From Thermoproteota archaeon (lineage in GTDB: Archaea; Korarchaeota; Korarchaeia; Korarchaeales; Korarchaeaceae): a DNA stretch of 64,000 nucleotides. Position 1 is the stretch's first letter. Each line of letters begins with the position of its first letter. The stretch is from the NCBI GenBank assembly GCA_026986575.1, contig JALSOH010000011.1, positions 1 through 64,000 on the forward strand, given 5' to 3'. The position numbers and the translations under genes are program-made. The notes beneath the pieces are model-generated. The model worked only from the letters and a program-made list of their open reading frames with translations. It did no database searches and had not been told where the DNA came from. Shown piece by piece: positions 27,712 through 35,643 of this stretch.

Positions 27712-28441
27712 ATGCCTTGGACCTCTCCTCTCACTCCTTCGGGTAGATCCGCTCTGGTCCCTGACGGCCCTTGGTACTATGTCTTCGATGCAATTGGGGT
27801 CCACGCCAAGGGAAATCCTGTCAAGCTAAGGGATATGGTTCCAGAAGGGGCGAAACCTAGGGATGATCTGTGGTTCTACGTAGCCGACATAGTCTCCTTC
27901 AGCCCCAATGCTCAGGAGCTTAACTACGAAGCTCCGGGCCTGCTTCAATATAGAGAGGCAGCGATCTTCGTCAGGGTGGACTGGAAGGGGAGGAGTTACG
28001 CATACTGCCCTTTCATGTACGTGGACAGCGACGTTTCCCTGGTCAGGGGGTTGGTAGCGGGCTTTCCCAAGAAGATAGCCCACATAGAGATGACTAGATT
28101 CCACGACCTGTTCAAGCCAGAGAAGTACGGGGGTCTAGCTTATAGGGCCGGGTACGGGCTCATGAAGCTCGTGGTGGAACCTGAGAAGGAGGTGAGCGAG
28201 CTTCCCCTAGACGATTTCGGTAATTGGCTCCTCAGGAGGTATATAAAACCGCTGAATGTGGATGACATGGTCGAATTCGTGCCCGAAGTCCAGTATGGGA
28301 GGATTGTCGAGGGAAGGGGGGACGGTGAAGCTGGGAGGAGGGATCAACGACGAACTGGAAGCCTTCGAACCCGTCGAGGTGCTCAAGGGATACCTGTACA
28401 GCGTGAAGATAGGGGTAAGGGACCTGAGGGTGCTTTACTGA
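27712..28441 (+). CDS. Acetoacetate decarboxylase-family protein (one frameshift)
   Basis: The fold is recognisable from LKLRDMVPEGAKP-like start (KLRDMVPEGAKPRDDLWFYV), YREAAIFVRVDWKGRSYAY, and GLVAGFPKKIAHIEM, where the Lys pair corresponds to the Schiff-base lysine region of acetoacetate decarboxylase. Near 28316-28321 (six G) the frame breaks; the next frame gives GTVKLGGGINDELEAF and GVRDLRVLY before the stop at 28441. ATG is leaderless behind TTTTAAAG at 27684. Decarboxylase or a related aldolase/hydratase activity is possible. Confidence 0.7.
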
Positions 28442-28481
28442 GCTTATATATGTTTCTGAGGCTCCGCTGCCCTTATCCAAA

Positions 28482-29274
28482 TCAACCGTTCTCTTCACTC
28501 CTCTTAAGCCACACCACCCTCTGCGGGAAGGGTATCTCCACTCCCGCTTCCTCAAGCGCCTCCTTGACCTTAGAAAGCAGCCAGACCTTGGTCGACCACC
28601 ACTGACTCGTGGGTGCCCAACATCTGAAATTCAGCACCACCGCACTATCCCCATACTCCTGAACGAGCACCTCCGGCGCTGGCTCAGCCAGCACGAACGG
28701 GTGCTGATCAAATAACCTGATCAAAGCCTCTTTGGCTACCTCCAGATCCGAGGAGTATGAAATGCCGATGGGTATGCTTATCCTCCTGACGGGCATGGCG
28801 GAGAAGTTCACTATGGGGCTGGAGAAGAGCTTCTCGTTGGGTATCCTCACCAAGTGGCCGTCCCACGACATGATCTTAGTGGAGAAGATCCCTATCTCCT
28901 TCACGATTCCCTCCACCACTCCCTCGACCCTTATCGCATCTCCAAGTCTGAGCGGCCTGTCCAAGTATATGAAGACCCCGCTCAGGAAGTTCGCGAACAC
29001 GGTCCTGCTGGCAAAGGCCACGGCAATCCCTAACGTACCCCCCAGCTATCAGAAGTCCTGATAGGTCTATGTTGAGGGGTGCGAGTGACGAGACAACCCC
29101 GAAGAAGATTACTGTATAGAATATCAGACTGGTGAGGGGCTTATAGACCGTGGCGGTCATATACTTGGGCAGGACCCTGTTAAGGAACCTCCTAAGCAGG
29201 AACGCCACAATTAGCGTGCCAATCACACCCAAGAGGACTCCCATGTAGGGCAGCAGGGAATCGAGAGATTGCAT
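28482..29274 (-). CDS. mscS: MscS-family mechanosensitive channel (one frameshift)
   Basis: The first part has two or three membrane helices (GVLLGVIGTLIVAFLLRRFL, LTSLIFYTVIFFGVVSSLA). The pore helix and beta domain are in the next frame: AFASRTVFANFLSGVFIYLD, RPLRLGDAIRVEGVVEGIV, WDGHLVRIPNEKLFSSPIVN. Removing one base from the C-run at 29038-29043 joins them. ATG 29274 is one base after the DUF432 stop. It would act as an osmotic release valve in the membrane. Confidence 0.8.
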
Positions 29275-29275
29275 G

Positions 29276-29929
29276 TCACCACACCATCCTGTAACCGCTG
29301 GCTATCCTCCTGATCAGGTCAACGGACTTGACGGGAGGGTACACCAGGTCAGCATCCACTGGAGGCTCATTCTTCATCTCAACGTAGAGGTCGTCGCCGA
29401 CGGTAACCTCCACCACCTCGTAGTAGAGGATCCCATCCTTGAAGAATATGTCCAACTCATTCACAGGTATTACGATCCTGTCCACCTCTCTCGGGTTCCT
29501 CACTTTGAAGACAACCTTTACCTTGGCATCTATTCCCCTCAGAGGGGCTTCTGAGGTGGGGCTCTCGTGGTACCTGCAGACTATTCCCTCCGTCGTGGGG
29601 CCATAGAGGGAGTACTTCACCCTGAAGGGAGAAAGAAAGCCGATTATCTTTCCATTTAAAGAGATATCAAGATCGTACGGGGCTGAAATCCATAGTTCTT
29701 GTCCGTCTAGTGGGATTAGACTCTCCTCCATCCTTATCATGAGGTAGTCCGTCACCTTGGAGGGAACGTTCACCGGTGGATTAGGCCGGACCTCCACCTC
29801 TTCGGCGTGAGTGTGGATGTTTCTCGTCACATAATCGTCCTGTAGGGTCAATCTATCATCTTCTAGCGATATCTTGGTTCTGCCGAGTTTGAGGGTATCA
29901 CCTCTCCCCACGGTCCACAACGGATCCAC
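29276..29929 (-). CDS. DUF432-family protein
   Basis: 217 aa, beta-rich, no signal. LYGPTTEGIVCRYHESPTSE and NPREVDRIVIPVNELDIFF are the family hallmarks. DUF432 genes are commonly found next to mscS in archaea, as here, with the stop one base before the MscS ATG. GTG start is leaderless, with ACTAAAAAGC about 16-25 bp upstream. A role with the channel is inferred from this linkage only. Confidence 0.75.
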   Translation of the reverse strand: MDPLWTVGRGDTLKLGRTKISLEDDRLTLQDDYVTRNIHTHAEEVEVRPNPPVNVPSKVTDYLMIRMEESLIPLDGQELWISAPYDLDISLNGKIIGFLSPFRVKYSLYGPTTEGIVCRYHESPTSEAPLRGIDAKVKVVFKVRNPREVDRIVIPVNELDIFFKDGILYYEVVEVTVGDDLYVEMKNEPPVDADLVYPPVKSVDLIRRIASGYRMVW

Positions 29930-30067
29930 CCCCTTTATTGGATCCTTAGCTTTTTAGTCATTCGTAAGAGGGATCGCAATCCCTGGTGATTGATATCGCG
30001 CCGATGAACCCCATGATTCCAAGGCCTGACCGATGGAGTACAGACCCTGCGAGGCTAGATGGAGCTT

Positions 30068-30077
30068 CTTTTAAATC
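30068..30077 (+). promoter_or_regulatory. TATA box of the emfourin-like gene
   Basis: CTTTTAAATC ends 23 bp before ATG 30100. It supports this start over the in-frame codon at 29986. Confidence 0.5.
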
Positions 30078-30099
30078 ACCCTTGGAATCATCGAGATGG

Positions 30100-30912
30100 A
30101 TGGAGATTGGAACGATCGCCCCAGCGGTGCTGGCGGTGAGCCTTACTGCTCTCCCTACCTCGTTGAGACAGCCCCCTCTCTTGGTCTACTACAGGAGAGG
30201 AGGTATCTCCGGATTAATCGAGAACTTGATCGTTTACTCGGATAGTACTGGGATCTACAGGAGGGATGGTGAGGAGATCAGAGGCAGGGTGGATGGGGAC
30301 ACGGTATCCGCCTTGGAAATGATCCTTAACTTGGTCTCCAAGCGGGGCTTCTCCGAGGTGAGCCCAAGGCTGGGAGCTGTGGATTTCCTCCACCACGAGG
30401 TGATATATCCGAGAAGGGGTGAGAGGTTCGCTTGGGTGGATGAATGGGCCTCTGAGGTGGAGCTGCCTAGTGAGATAAGGGCTCTTACCAAGCTCCTGGA
30501 CCATATCATCTCCATAGTTAGAGGAGTTGAGTGGGTGAACTGGGAGGAGAGCTCCACCGCCTATCTGAGGATGAGGGCCTCTTTGGACGGGCTGGTGGTG
30601 AGGGATGGTGCTACCCTACTGCTGAAGGTGTCGATAGCGTGCTTAGGAGAGGTTGAGATCTCCTACACCCTCCCGACACCTGACTCACCCGATGTGAAGG
30701 TCGGATCCGACGCAAGGATATTGGTGAACTTCTTGAAGGTTGAGGGACGTGTTATCGATGGAGGGAGGAGGAAACTGATCCCAAGGAGGAAACTCGAGAT
30801 CGAAGCATCTGTGAAGCTGAATGATGTGGGAAAAGGTCTCTACTGGTTGAGCGTTCACTTCCCTCCGAGGACCCCGAGCATCGAGGTATCTCTACCACTC
30901 GTGGTCGTGTGA
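30100..30912 (+). CDS. Secreted protein with emfourin-like domain
   Basis: 270 aa from ATG 30100. A signal sequence (IAPAVLAVSLTALPTS) is followed by LVYYRRGGISGLIENLIVYS, IRGRVDGDTVSALEMILNLV, FLHHEVIYPRRGERFAW and LPSEIRALTKLLDHI. This order (R-x-G-G-x-x-G start, beta strands, C-terminal helix) resembles emfourin, a protein inhibitor of M4 metalloproteases. A second beta domain follows. No M4 protease is in the window. The domain call is moderate and the function inferred. Confidence 0.5.
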   Translation: MEIGTIAPAVLAVSLTALPTSLRQPPLLVYYRRGGISGLIENLIVYSDSTGIYRRDGEEIRGRVDGDTVSALEMILNLVSKRGFSEVSPRLGAVDFLHHEVIYPRRGERFAWVDEWASEVELPSEIRALTKLLDHIISIVRGVEWVNWEESSTAYLRMRASLDGLVVRDGATLLLKVSIACLGEVEISYTLPTPDSPDVKVGSDARILVNFLKVEGRVIDGGRRKLIPRRKLEIEASVKLNDVGKGLYWLSVHFPPRTPSIEVSLPLVVV

Positions 30913-31365
30913 GCCAATGTTCCCATCCAGCTCGCATCTAATTACTCTTCCCTAGTAGGGATCGGATCAGAGAAAACCCTACAGAGTGAATGGGAACTAT
31001 AAGAAATAAAGGTTGTGGGAACCCCGACCAGACCTGTGGATCTTATCAAAGATCCCCACGATTCAGCTGATCAGGAACACTAGGGTCAGGAGGATCAAGT
31101 AATATACAAAGTAGAGCTCAAAGGAGACCTCATTCTCAGCTATGCTCCCAAGCAGCTCCAAAGATGGGCAGTGGAACGAACTGATCAGGAGGAAGAGCAT
31201 GCAGGACAGATCTTCCATTTATATTGGAAGGGATCTTCAGGGAAAGAAATGTTCTTGCATAAATCCTTGATATAGCTTCTTCGTAATGAGTAATTTTAGA
31301 AAATAATTATAGAAAAAAAGTTCATAAATTTAAAAATAATTACATATACGCGAAAATGGATACCT
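30913..31365. other. Intergenic region with hairpin and AT-rich promoter
   Basis: Apart from the small minus-strand ORF, it has a hairpin (GGATCTT, loop ATCA, AAGATCC; 31038-31055) after the emfourin-like gene, and a very AT-rich block (31280-31350) with TATA-like TTTAAAAATAATT ahead of the protease gene. Confidence 0.5.
31063..31218 (-). CDS. Possible 51-residue membrane peptide
   Basis: ATG 31218 to TGA 31063. CMLFLLISSFHCPSLELLGS and YFVYYLILLTLVFLIS form two hydrophobic segments around a charged turn. The codons look host-like although the surrounding DNA is AT-rich. No ribosome site or well-spaced TATA box is clear. It lies opposite the peptide cluster upstream of the protease gene. Confidence 0.35.
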   Translation of the reverse strand: MEDLSCMLFLLISSFHCPSLELLGSIAENEVSFELYFVYYLILLTLVFLIS

Positions 31366-32076
31366 ATGAGGCCATTCAATCGAGGATGGATTTTGATATA
31401 TGGAATATCCAATGTAGTGGTAGTTGCTTTATTTTTCCTACATTTCATCCTATTCCTGTTGGAAGGACTCCCATCTATTGAGCCTAGAACGGTGCTACCG
31501 CTGCTGATCTTCTCGGTATTGACTTCCTACATACTCCATGAACTCTCTCATTATGTGGCAGGCAGAGCCTTGAATCTCCAGCCTAAGATAGGGGTAGGGG
31601 GAGGAAGGGGAATTTTCAAGAGGTTTCTATACGTGAAGATATGTGATAGTGCTGCATCGAGGACTAGAGCCTCGATTGCCGCCTTGATGGGCCCATCCGC
31701 GAATGCTCTCGCCGTGATAGTAAGCGGATACCTATCCCGATACAACAGTACCGCTCTAATCTTCGGCATTGCTAACTTCCTAGTGCTCACCTCCACGGTT
31801 CTAGTCAGAGGACCTACTTCCGACTACAATGCCGCATTTCTGCCTACCCTGGTTAAGAAGACCTCAGGGAAGATCAGAGCCATCACCATGAATAAGGTGA
31901 AGATCGATACAGTACTGAGCAATGCGATATTCCTATTAGTTGCGATCTCTCCACTCACCAGAGGACTCGAGTACGTTTGGGTGTCCCTAGTACTGTTTCT
32001 GGCGATTATACTATCTACACCTCTCTATGGTCTGACGGCGAGCGTGATAGGTAAGTTGTTGCTCCCTAGGCGGTGA
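31366..32076 (+). CDS. M50/S2P-like membrane metalloprotease
   Basis: 236 aa with about six membrane helices. SYILHELSHYVAGRALNL gives H-E-x-x-H inside a membrane helix and VRGPTSDYNAAF supplies the downstream Asp, as in site-2-protease-like enzymes. ALMGPSANALAVI is a further family-like helix. Intact. It heads the gene cluster. Processing or maturation of the small peptide encoded downstream is inferred from position. Confidence 0.7.
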   Translation: MRPFNRGWILIYGISNVVVVALFFLHFILFLLEGLPSIEPRTVLPLLIFSVLTSYILHELSHYVAGRALNLQPKIGVGGGRGIFKRFLYVKICDSAASRTRASIAALMGPSANALAVIVSGYLSRYNSTALIFGIANFLVLTSTVLVRGPTSDYNAAFLPTLVKKTSGKIRAITMNKVKIDTVLSNAIFLLVAISPLTRGLEYVWVSLVLFLAIILSTPLYGLTASVIGKLLLPRR

Positions 32077-32188
32077 GGTGAAGAACGCCCCATCTATGCA
32101 TAGATTATTCGTGGATCAAGGGTGGGGTCGTCAATGTCTAGTCACTTTTTATATTTTTGGTCTGTGTTCAGCACTTCGGGTAGTTGAA

Positions 32189-32662
32189 GTGTTCGAGAGG
32201 AAAAGAAGAAGCGAATTAGACATTATAGCAGATATACTAGGCATTCTATCAGAAAAAACGCAGTCCATAACAAAAATAATGTACAAAGCGAACCTTTCAT
32301 ATAATCTCACCAAGTACTATGTGGATAGATTATTATCTTTAGGCTTAATAGAAAAAATAGAAAGAGAATATTGTATTACAGATAAGGGTATCAAATTTTT
32401 AATAATATACTCATTTATAAAATCTGTAATTGGAGAGAAGGTAGAATTTAATTCTAGAATTATACACAGTAACAATATTTCTGAAATTTTAAAGCTTAAA
32501 GAATACCTTGAGTTGCTAAGTGGCAGAGGTCTTGGGGAGGTGAGTCCGTTGGTGGAAAAGGGAACTAGTAAAAGGATAGAGGAGCTGAAGGAGTTAAAAG
32601 AAGTTATCCCCGAGGAGCTCCCTGGATGTGGGCTCTGGGCCTGCGGGACAAGTGAGAGATGA
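32189..32662 (+). CDS. Winged-helix regulator with C-terminal peptide-precursor-like tail
   Basis: 157 aa from GTG 32189, behind CTTTTTATATTTTTGG (32144-32160); the frame opens earlier at 32078. KRRSELDIIADILGILSEKT, ITKIMYKANLSYNLTKYYVD, RLLSLGLIEKIEREYCITDK is an archaeal winged helix with its wing. After residue 110 the composition changes from AT-rich to host-like and the last 37 residues are a Glu/Lys helix ending PGCGLWACGTSER. The tail may be a fused or separately started peptide precursor. Confidence 0.65.
   Translation: MFERKRRSELDIIADILGILSEKTQSITKIMYKANLSYNLTKYYVDRLLSLGLIEKIEREYCITDKGIKFLIIYSFIKSVIGEKVEFNSRIIHSNNISEILKLKEYLELLSGRGLGEVSPLVEKGTSKRIEELKELKEVIPEELPGCGLWACGTSER
32549..32662 (+). 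CDS. Candidate RiPP precursor peptide (internal start)
   Basis: 37 aa if initiated at TTG 32549, which has GGGGAGG (32534-32540) eight bases upstream; GTG 32552 is also possible. KRIEELKELKEVIPEE looks like a leader helix. The C-terminal segment LPGCGLWACGTSER has two Cys and a Pro-Gly before the first, as a modified core would. It is in frame with the winged-helix gene, so it may be made as part of that protein, separately, or both. The gene next to it encodes a radical SAM/SPASM enzyme. Confidence 0.45.
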   Translation: MVEKGTSKRIEELKELKEVIPEELPGCGLWACGTSER

Positions 32663-32783
32663 GTGAGGGATGTCTCCCTACGATCTCTACCTCAATCTAT
32701 TATCTTTCTTCCATTTAGATTATGCTTTCATAATTAAATTTTATGTATTGAATTATTAAGGTAGTTGAGATAGGGGTGAATTT
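32663..32783 (+). promoter_or_regulatory. AT-rich spacer with probable promoter of the radical SAM operon
   Basis: A pyrimidine run (TCTTTCTTCC, about 32703-32712) follows the precursor, then AATTAAATTTTATG near 32732-32745, about 40 bp before ATG 32784. AGGGGTGA just before the ATG is a ribosome site, so this transcript has a leader. Confidence 0.4.
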
Positions 32784-34019
32784 ATGATAGAGAGCGAGAG
32801 ATCTCTGACCGCTTTTGAGCGGACAAGTAGTACCGTCTTAATAAAGAAAGTAGTGTTTGTAATTACTTACTTGTGTAACATGAGGTGTACATATTGTTAT
32901 TATGGGAATGAAAATCTAAATATATTATCAAATAAGGCGATATTAGGAAAAACAGTTATGAGCTGTGAAGTAGTTGAAAAAAGTTTACACCTCTTCGAGA
33001 ACATGGGACTGCTCGCTAGGGATGTGCTGTATTTCCATATCTTCGGTGGAGAGCCCTCCATGTTCCCCGAAATAATCTACTGCATACACAAGAAAGTCAA
33101 TCAATTAACAAAATCTAGGAAAATTGCTCTTTCTATTTCTACAAACGGGTATTATTTCAGTAAAAAATTCCTAGAGGTTCTGGGTAAAATAGAGAATGTG
33201 GAAGTAACTGTGAGCATAGATGGACCTCAGGTGGTACACGACAACCAAAGAAAGGATATTCTTGGCAATCCTACCTTTGACAGAATCGTTAGTAATGTAA
33301 AAAAACTAGTCAAAATGAGGGTTAATAATAAAATTAGAAGGATAGTGGCTGAAGTAACAGTAACCAAGCATACCCTCGAGTCCGGCCTCCTTCGTACCGT
33401 AGAATTCCTCAGAAATCTCGGCTTCGATGACGTGGTACTCCATGTTGTTGAAGGAGTTAATGAATTGAAACCAGATGTCTCGATGTACTTTAGGAACAAG
33501 ATAGAACTACTGAAAGTTGAGCTGGAGAGGTTACTTTCAAGTGAACCGCCACTCTATTCAGGGACGGTGTCTCTCATCAGAGCGGTCCTCAATCCCAGCA
33601 TCAGACAGTGCGACGCTGGGAGGAGCTTAGTGGCTGTTACACCCGAGGGTGATATATACCCTTGTCAAGGCTTCGTCGGACTAGAGGAGTTCAGGATAGG
33701 TAACCTGGAAGATTTGAATAGTCGCGAAGAGTTCTTGAGAAATGTCCAGAGAGTTTTGAGGAGGATGGGTAACAAACTCATGGATCCTCGGTGCGCCGGC
33801 TGCGCTTTCGTGAGAGAATGCCCAAAGATATGCTTGGCATCAAACGTTTTAGATGGGAGGGATCCCTACCAGTTTAGCGATGAGTATTGCGATGTGATAC
33901 GAAAAGAGGTAGAAATAATTCATGGATTTTTAAAGAGACTTTCTAATAATGTTGGGGAACGGAGGAAGGTCGTGGAAGGCATGAGGAGGTGGGCCTCTGG
34001 TGGTGGCAGTAGTCTGTAG
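32784..34019 (+). CDS. Radical SAM/SPASM peptide-modifying enzyme
   Basis: 411 aa. Radical SAM motif CNMRCTYC (C31, C35, C38) binds the first Fe-S cluster. FHIFGGEPSMFPE is the GGE motif and SISTNGYYF and VEVTVSIDGPQ follow in barrel order. The SPASM C-terminus has QCDAGRSLVAVTPEGDIYPC, then FRIGN, CAGCAFVRECPKIC and a late DEYC. Such enzymes crosslink or epimerise ribosomal peptides or activate enzymes. It is directly downstream of the candidate precursor and its stop overlaps the ABC ATPase start by 20 bases. Confidence 0.9.
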   Translation: MIESERSLTAFERTSSTVLIKKVVFVITYLCNMRCTYCYYGNENLNILSNKAILGKTVMSCEVVEKSLHLFENMGLLARDVLYFHIFGGEPSMFPEIIYCIHKKVNQLTKSRKIALSISTNGYYFSKKFLEVLGKIENVEVTVSIDGPQVVHDNQRKDILGNPTFDRIVSNVKKLVKMRVNNKIRRIVAEVTVTKHTLESGLLRTVEFLRNLGFDDVVLHVVEGVNELKPDVSMYFRNKIELLKVELERLLSSEPPLYSGTVSLIRAVLNPSIRQCDAGRSLVAVTPEGDIYPCQGFVGLEEFRIGNLEDLNSREEFLRNVQRVLRRMGNKLMDPRCAGCAFVRECPKICLASNVLDGRDPYQFSDEYCDVIRKEVEIIHGFLKRLSNNVGERRKVVEGMRRWASGGGSSL

Positions 34020-34911
34020 AAATTTAACCAAGATCTACAGTAATGGAGTTGTGGCGAACGATTCAATCAATCTAACAGTAAGAAAGGGGATAATCTTCAC
34101 TATTCTAGGACCGAACGGAGCTGGTAAAACAACCTTACTCCGCCAGATCTACACCGAACTCCTACCGACGAGCGGAGAGATCGAGGTCTTCTCGATAAAT
34201 GTCGTTGAGAATCCTATGGAAGTGAGGAAGCTCATAGGGGTCGTGCCTCAGGCTGGTCTCCCCATACCAGAGCTCAGGGTAGAAGAGCACATTAGGTACT
34301 TCTCCCAACTCAGAGGGGTGGAGGATGTAAATTCGGCGGTCTCTTACGCCCTAGAGACTATGGATCTAGAAGATTACAGGGACAGACTGGTTATGGAGCT
34401 CTCCGGAGGATTAAAGCAAAGAGTGCTAGTGGCCACTGCCATAGCCACGAAGCCCAAACTACTGATACTCGATGAACCCACTGTAGGCATGGATCCAATC
34501 ACCAGAAGGAGGTTTTGGAGGAAGATGGAGGAGCTTAGGGGGGAAGGAAGAACGATCCTGCTCACTACCCATTACGTGGATGAGGCAGAGACCGTGTCTG
34601 ATGAAGTAGCTATTCTCAATAAAGGAAAGATAGTCCACAAAGGCAGACCGGCGGATTTCAAGTCGCTCCTGAAGCTCAAAGCTTATGTCATCGTGAAGGG
34701 GAGGAACATAGATCCTTCCATCTTCGTGAATTACGGGAAGATCGTTTACTTCGATGACTACACTCTCAAGCTCGGACTGGAGGAGATAGACTTCGACCTC
34801 CTTAAGGAAATCAGGGATTCCATTCTCAAAAGAGGATTCGTCTTCACGTTCAAGGAGGCTTCACTCGAAGATGCTTATGTCCAGCTGGTGGGAGGTGACC
34901 TGATTGGTTAA
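34000..34911 (+). CDS. ABC transporter ATP-binding protein
   Basis: 303 aa from GTG 34000, with AGGAGGTG upstream inside the radical SAM gene. Walker A ILGPNGAGKTTLLRQ, Q-loop VVPQAG, signature MELSGGLKQRV, Walker B LLILDEPTVGMDP and H-loop TTHYVDEAE are all present. The C-terminal 80 residues form the extra domain of ABC-2-type exporters. It overlaps the permease gene by 8 bases. Export of the modified peptide or immunity to it is inferred. Confidence 0.93.
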   Translation: MVAVVCRNLTKIYSNGVVANDSINLTVRKGIIFTILGPNGAGKTTLLRQIYTELLPTSGEIEVFSINVVENPMEVRKLIGVVPQAGLPIPELRVEEHIRYFSQLRGVEDVNSAVSYALETMDLEDYRDRLVMELSGGLKQRVLVATAIATKPKLLILDEPTVGMDPITRRRFWRKMEELRGEGRTILLTTHYVDEAETVSDEVAILNKGKIVHKGRPADFKSLLKLKAYVIVKGRNIDPSIFVNYGKIVYFDDYTLKLGLEEIDFDLLKEIRDSILKRGFVFTFKEASLEDAYVQLVGGDLIG

Positions 34912-35641
34912 GCTCCTCAGGGACACCTTAGTGATTGTAAAGATAAGGTCAAGCTGGATAAGAAATCAGCCCACCCTCTACTTGGGAACTTCATTTTTCA
35001 TACCGATCGTCCTGTCGCTTCTGTTCTGGATGATGGGCATGGAGATGACTGAGAGAATACTCTTGGGATCCATGGTCTACTCGCTAGTGTATCCCGCTGT
35101 AGCAACTGTTGGCAAAAGTGTTGCTTATGATAAGATAAAGGGTTCCTTCACCCTCTTTTCTACCTCTCCCATCTCCCCCTATGCCTATATATTGGGTACC
35201 GCCCTGTCAACTTTGCCCTCAAGCCTCATACCTTTCCTCATGTTCATGCTTGCATCGACCCTGATCTTCGGACTGAATCTAACGGTGATATCTTTTATAC
35301 TCTCTTTAATGATCCTAGTTTTTGGTGCCCTCTCTCTCAGCTTCCTAGGGTTCTCATTGGGCTTTAGGCTAAGAGATCCCAGGAGCTCAGATGTCATAGT
35401 AGATATGATCTGGGCCTTGATGATATTCCTCTCTCCGGTCTATATACCTTGGTCACGGATACCTGAAATTGTAAGACCTGTCTCCCTCGCGATGCCGACC
35501 ACTTACTTGGCGGAATTACTAAATTTGGTGCTATGGGGTAGAACATTCCTCAGCACTTCAGTCCTAGTTGGAGCCAACGTGGCGTTTTTCTCATTCTTCG
35601 CAATGATCGCCCTCCGTTATGGTAAGATGAGGGAGAGCTGA
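34904..35641 (+). CDS. ABC-2-type transporter permease
   Basis: 245 aa with six membrane helices. FSTSPISPYAYILGTALS-like stretch (TLFSTSPISPYAYILGTALS) and RDPRSSDVIVDMIWALMIF, then LSPVYIPWSRIPEIVRPVS are the ABC-2 permease signature region. It pairs with the overlapping ATPase to form an exporter. Intact. Confidence 0.88.
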   Translation: MVKLLRDTLVIVKIRSSWIRNQPTLYLGTSFFIPIVLSLLFWMMGMEMTERILLGSMVYSLVYPAVATVGKSVAYDKIKGSFTLFSTSPISPYAYILGTALSTLPSSLIPFLMFMLASTLIFGLNLTVISFILSLMILVFGALSLSFLGFSLGFRLRDPRSSDVIVDMIWALMIFLSPVYIPWSRIPEIVRPVSLAMPTTYLAELLNLVLWGRTFLSTSVLVGANVAFFSFFAMIALRYGKMRES

Positions 35642-35643
35642 CT

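Noticed and set aside
31021-31060. Hairpin considered as a small RNA or riboswitch
   Set aside because: Only one 7-bp stem, no conserved motif; position after a gene fits a weak terminator better.
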